From an uncultured Collinsella sp. (GTDB lineage: Bacteria; Actinomycetota; Coriobacteriia; Coriobacteriales; Coriobacteriaceae), in the NCBI GenBank assembly GCA_900542175.1, contig UQNC01000065.1:1-8212 (forward strand): DNA of 8,212 bases. The letters run 5' to 3'. Below the pieces are notes generated by a model, which saw nothing but the letters and a program-made list of their open reading frames with translations, did not search any database and was not told the DNA's origin. The stretch's first letter is position 1. Each line of letters starts with the position of its first letter. Position numbers and translations under genes: made by a program. Positions 6,234-8,212 of the stretch are shown here, piece after piece.

Positions 6234-6272
6234 AAGGGGCACCGCCGAGATATTCCGACGGTGCCCCTTTTT
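6234..6272 (+). terminator. Intrinsic terminator after the PTS gene
   Basis: AAGGGGCACCG (6234-6244) pairs perfectly with CGGTGCCCCTT (6259-6269) across a 14-base loop. Five Ts run from 6268 to 6272, the first two overlapping the stem end. It lies 45 bases after the permease stop. On the minus strand no T-run follows the stem, so it acts only in the plus direction. Confidence 0.9.
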
Positions 6273-6294
6273 GGCACTTGGACGTTCTTGTCTG

Positions 6295-6454
6295 ACTAGT
6301 CATTTAAGTGCGTCCCCAATGAGTACCCGTAGAATGAGAGTGGATAATCTCCCGTTTTTGGCCTGTGTGCAGGCTCAAAGTGGGAGATTATCCACTCTCG
6401 TCATTTGGGTGTCCAAAAATCCCCGCTCGTTTGGCGCCTGGGGACACTCTTTGT
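6295..6454. repeat. Dispersed REP-like hairpin repeat, copy 2
   Basis: This matches copy 1 at 3331-3470 without gaps over 140 bases. Here the central arms GAGAGTGGATAATCTCCC (6336-6353) and 6382-6399 are perfectly complementary over 18 bases, with a nested GCCTG/CAGGC stem around TGTG. Only one half of the outer 27-bp inverted repeat is present (6301-6324 plus a diverged 6295-6300), and only one GGGGAC unit (6435-6452). The left flank at 6270-6291 (TTTGGCACTTGG, then ACGTTC) resembles the GGGGAC unit of copy 1 with two bases missing. The copy sits between convergent genes. Confidence 0.85.
6415..6444 (-). terminator. Possible weak terminator for the nucleoside-hydrolase-like gene, within the repeat
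   Basis: Read on the minus strand, TCCCC (6444-6440) pairs with GGGGA (6424-6420) across a 15-base loop and is followed at once by five Ts (6419-6415). It lies about 50 bases beyond the stop of the minus-strand gene. The five-base stem is short, so this is a weak candidate, but no better terminator is visible in the interval. Confidence 0.35.
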
Positions 6455-6491
6455 CGAATGCGGCGGCTGCCGAATGTGGGCGCCGTCCTTG

Positions 6492-8003
6492 CTATGCCAC
6501 GGTTACGGCGACCTGGGCGTAGCGGCTGCAGGGGCACTCGGCGCGCGTCTGCACGGTAAGGGTGAGCACAAGGCGGTCGCCGGGCCGCGCGTCGGCGGGC
6601 ACGATGAAAGCGGTGTCTACCGTGCATTCTTGCCACAGCGACAGATCCTGGGCGCCTGCATAGCTCGACGGGTCCACGGCGACATCCCAATGTACATCGA
6701 AGCCCTTGCCGTCGGGGTCGACGATGGTCGCTGTAAGGTCGACGCGCTCGCCGGCTGTGGCGCTGCGGTCGGCCGTGGTCTCGACAACATGTGCCGGATG
6801 CGAGCAGGCTGCCGGATCATGGGCACACCATTGCGCGCGGGCGGCAAAGTCTTCCTGATAGGCACGCAGATAGGGATTGAGATTGTCGCCTGCGGGCGTG
6901 CCGATGGAGGCAAAACCGGCGGGCGCGTTCGCATCGGGATGCCCATCAAAAAACATGCGTCCCAGCAGCGTATCGAAGCCGCGGTCGTCGATACCGCGCA
7001 GGCCAAACGGCAGCAGCGGAATATAGGTCATGCTGTCGCCTTCGGCCATAAAATCGCCGCGCTCAAACTGCATCGCGGGCATGCCTTCCAGGCCCCAATC
7101 CAGACGGGCATGCTTGCCAAACTGAAAGCGCTCAGGCTCGTTTTCGTAGACCTTACCATCGCCATAGAGCATATAGCGTGCCATGAGGGGGCCGTTGCCC
7201 TGCGTGAGATTCTGCTCGGGCCAGGGAGCCTTAAACAGCGGCAGCGTATCGGGCTGAGCTGTTTTGGCGTCGAAATAGTTGCCATACATATAGGGCGTAC
7301 GCCAAAAGATGAGCTCGGGAAAGAGCTCGCGCCCATGGTCGAGCCACGAGTTGTCCTGTCCCACGCCATCGGCAACGCCCATCACGCGCACCTTCTGATA
7401 GACCCGCTGCTGCACGGCGGGCCACTCGGGCGTGGCGCGATAGCGCTCGGCAATACTCATGAGGGCGCGAACGATCGTATTCATACCACCCCAGCTGAGC
7501 AACCATAACGTACGCGGATCATCATCTAAAATCGCCTGCGCAATTACGCGAGACCCCTCAGTTTCCTCAGTCACATCACCCTCAAAGGCTACATTTCCCA
7601 CAAAGGTGCGCTCGATCATCTGGGCGGGCGTGGGAAACGGCGGCTCACCGGCAGCGGCCGCATTTGCTTGCAACTGCGGCCAAGCCTGGGCATATTCATT
7701 ACTCCAGAGACTCTCAATCCAATGCTCGGGAAACGGCCGATACTCACGAAGCTCGCCGGCTAGCGGATCGGGCTCATGAGGCACAACAGCCCACTCATAA
7801 GAGCGCCGCCCTTTGGTCCGCCAATGCGAATTCACCTCGCCGAGCGTATGAACCCCATCCCCAAGAAAGTGATACTGCGAAGCCGTATACACCACAGCCT
7901 GCACATCAAGCAAGTTAAGATACAGAGCCAAATGAACAAGCGAGTTCATATCATCGACTTCCATATCAGTGGTAACAATCACCCGAGTCAACTTCTGGGA
8001 CAT
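6492..8003 (-). CDS. Nucleoside-hydrolase-like protein, Sde182/DUF1593 family
   Basis: This encodes 503 residues from ATG 8003, which has GGAG 8 bases upstream. An in-frame TTG at 8027 would add eight residues with no good ribosome binding site. Residues about 5-320 form the nucleoside-hydrolase-like domain. It opens RVIVTTDMEVDDMNSLVHL, with Asp13, Asp17 and Asp18 placed like the metal-binding Asp cluster of nucleoside hydrolases. It continues with EGSRVIAQAI (149-158) and LWLLSWGGMNTIVRAL (166-181). Residues about 402-503 form a beta-rich, Ig-like C-terminal domain (VDLTATIVDPDGKGFDVHWD..), typical of the Sde182 family. The family was named for a Saccharophagus cellulose-binding protein. 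Here no signal peptide or lipobox is visible, so a cytoplasmic location is likely. A glycosidic-bond hydrolase on a nucleoside or similar sugar is plausible, but the substrate is unknown. It is convergent with the PTS operon and appears monocistronic. Confidence 0.85.
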   Translation of the reverse strand: MSQKLTRVIVTTDMEVDDMNSLVHLALYLNLLDVQAVVYTASQYHFLGDGVHTLGEVNSHWRTKGRRSYEWAVVPHEPDPLAGELREYRPFPEHWIESLWSNEYAQAWPQLQANAAAAGEPPFPTPAQMIERTFVGNVAFEGDVTEETEGSRVIAQAILDDDPRTLWLLSWGGMNTIVRALMSIAERYRATPEWPAVQQRVYQKVRVMGVADGVGQDNSWLDHGRELFPELIFWRTPYMYGNYFDAKTAQPDTLPLFKAPWPEQNLTQGNGPLMARYMLYGDGKVYENEPERFQFGKHARLDWGLEGMPAMQFERGDFMAEGDSMTYIPLLPFGLRGIDDRGFDTLLGRMFFDGHPDANAPAGFASIGTPAGDNLNPYLRAYQEDFAARAQWCAHDPAACSHPAHVVETTADRSATAGERVDLTATIVDPDGKGFDVHWDVAVDPSSYAGAQDLSLWQECTVDTAFIVPADARPGDRLVLTLTVQTRAECPCSRYAQVAVTVA

Positions 8004-8212
8004 AGGAACAGCTCCAATCAAAATCAATTCAGCCAGTTACGCGCAAGGCAAGACGGGACCCACGCCCCCATCGCCCGCGACCCGGCGGCCCGCCGGAAGC
8101 GGCCGACCAGCGTTTCGAACAACGTTAACTTAGGGGGCTCTGACCTTTAGTTTTGTAAACATTCCGCACTGATATTGTCTGTATTGAAGACGTCGATGAT
8201 GCGCCCGTATAC
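8004..8212. other. Upstream region of the nucleoside-hydrolase-like gene; right edge unresolved
   Basis: I see no established gene here. A GC-rich hairpin, CCGGCGG (8082-8088) with CCGCCGG (8090-8096), lies about 80 bases upstream of the start at 8003 and could form in the 5' leader. The sequence turns AT-rich from about 8145, which may include a promoter, but no clear -35/-10 pair stands out. On the minus strand all three frames are open at the right edge. One ends in TAA at 8147-8149 and reads ...YGRIIDVFNTDNISAECLQN, which could be the tail of an upstream gene. On the plus strand an ATG at 8196 lacks a ribosome binding site. The edge is too short to decide. Confidence 0.4.

Noticed and set aside
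6336..6399. DnaA-box-like TTATCCACT in both hairpin arms, suggesting an origin
   Set aside because: It is one base off the TTATCCACA consensus and arises from the hairpin sequence. There is no DnaA-box cluster, no AT-rich unwinding region and no dnaA/dnaN neighbour.
6405..7508. A 367-codon plus-strand open frame opposite the nucleoside-hydrolase-like gene
   Set aside because: It starts inside the repeat and has no family resemblance; the opposite strand encodes a conserved enzyme fold.

Overview
The window looks like chromosomal DNA from a GC-rich, probably gut-associated actinomycete of the Coriobacteriia, with Collinsella as the best guess. This rests on overall base composition, on AAGGAGG-type ribosome binding sites, on a DUF4428/TFIIB-zinc-ribbon/SPFH gene set, and on a PRD antiterminator beside a beta-glucoside-type PTS permease. 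The organism is inferred, not shown.

Layout. (1) Positions 1-3179, minus strand: a tight three-gene operon read right to left. It encodes a DUF4428 zinc-ribbon protein (2442-3179), a two-zinc-ribbon membrane protein resembling B. subtilis YdjG (1095-2417), and an SPFH-domain protein resembling YdjI whose C-terminus runs off the left edge (1-1046). The genes are 24 and 48 bases apart, each with its own Shine-Dalgarno. Together they suggest a membrane-associated scaffold or envelope-stress complex. (2) 3180-3766: a gene-free divergent region of almost 600 bases. It holds a perfect 27-bp inverted repeat, copy 1 of a dispersed hairpin repeat, a tandem 27-bp unit, and a nested direct/inverted repeat just upstream of a possible promoter. 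(3) 3767-6189, plus strand: a LicT/BglG-type antiterminator, then, after a 158-base structured leader, a PTS IIBC permease, closed by a strong intrinsic terminator. (4) 6273-6491: copy 2 of the hairpin repeat between convergent genes. (5) 6492-8003, minus strand: a nucleoside-hydrolase-like protein of the Sde182/DUF1593 type. (6) 8004-8212: upstream DNA with no gene that can be established.

How the parts relate. The antiterminator most likely controls the permease beside it, but no IIA domain and no phospho-glycosidase is present, so a IIA and a hydrolase would have to come from elsewhere. The antiterminator has Cys where one of the four conserved PRD histidines is expected. The DUF4428 protein has Arg where a C-terminal zinc-ligand Cys is expected. 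I found no CRISPR array, RNA gene, transposase or phage gene. The signals most worth a second look are the structured dispersed repeat and the two altered key residues. I do not see convincing evidence for a wholly new system.
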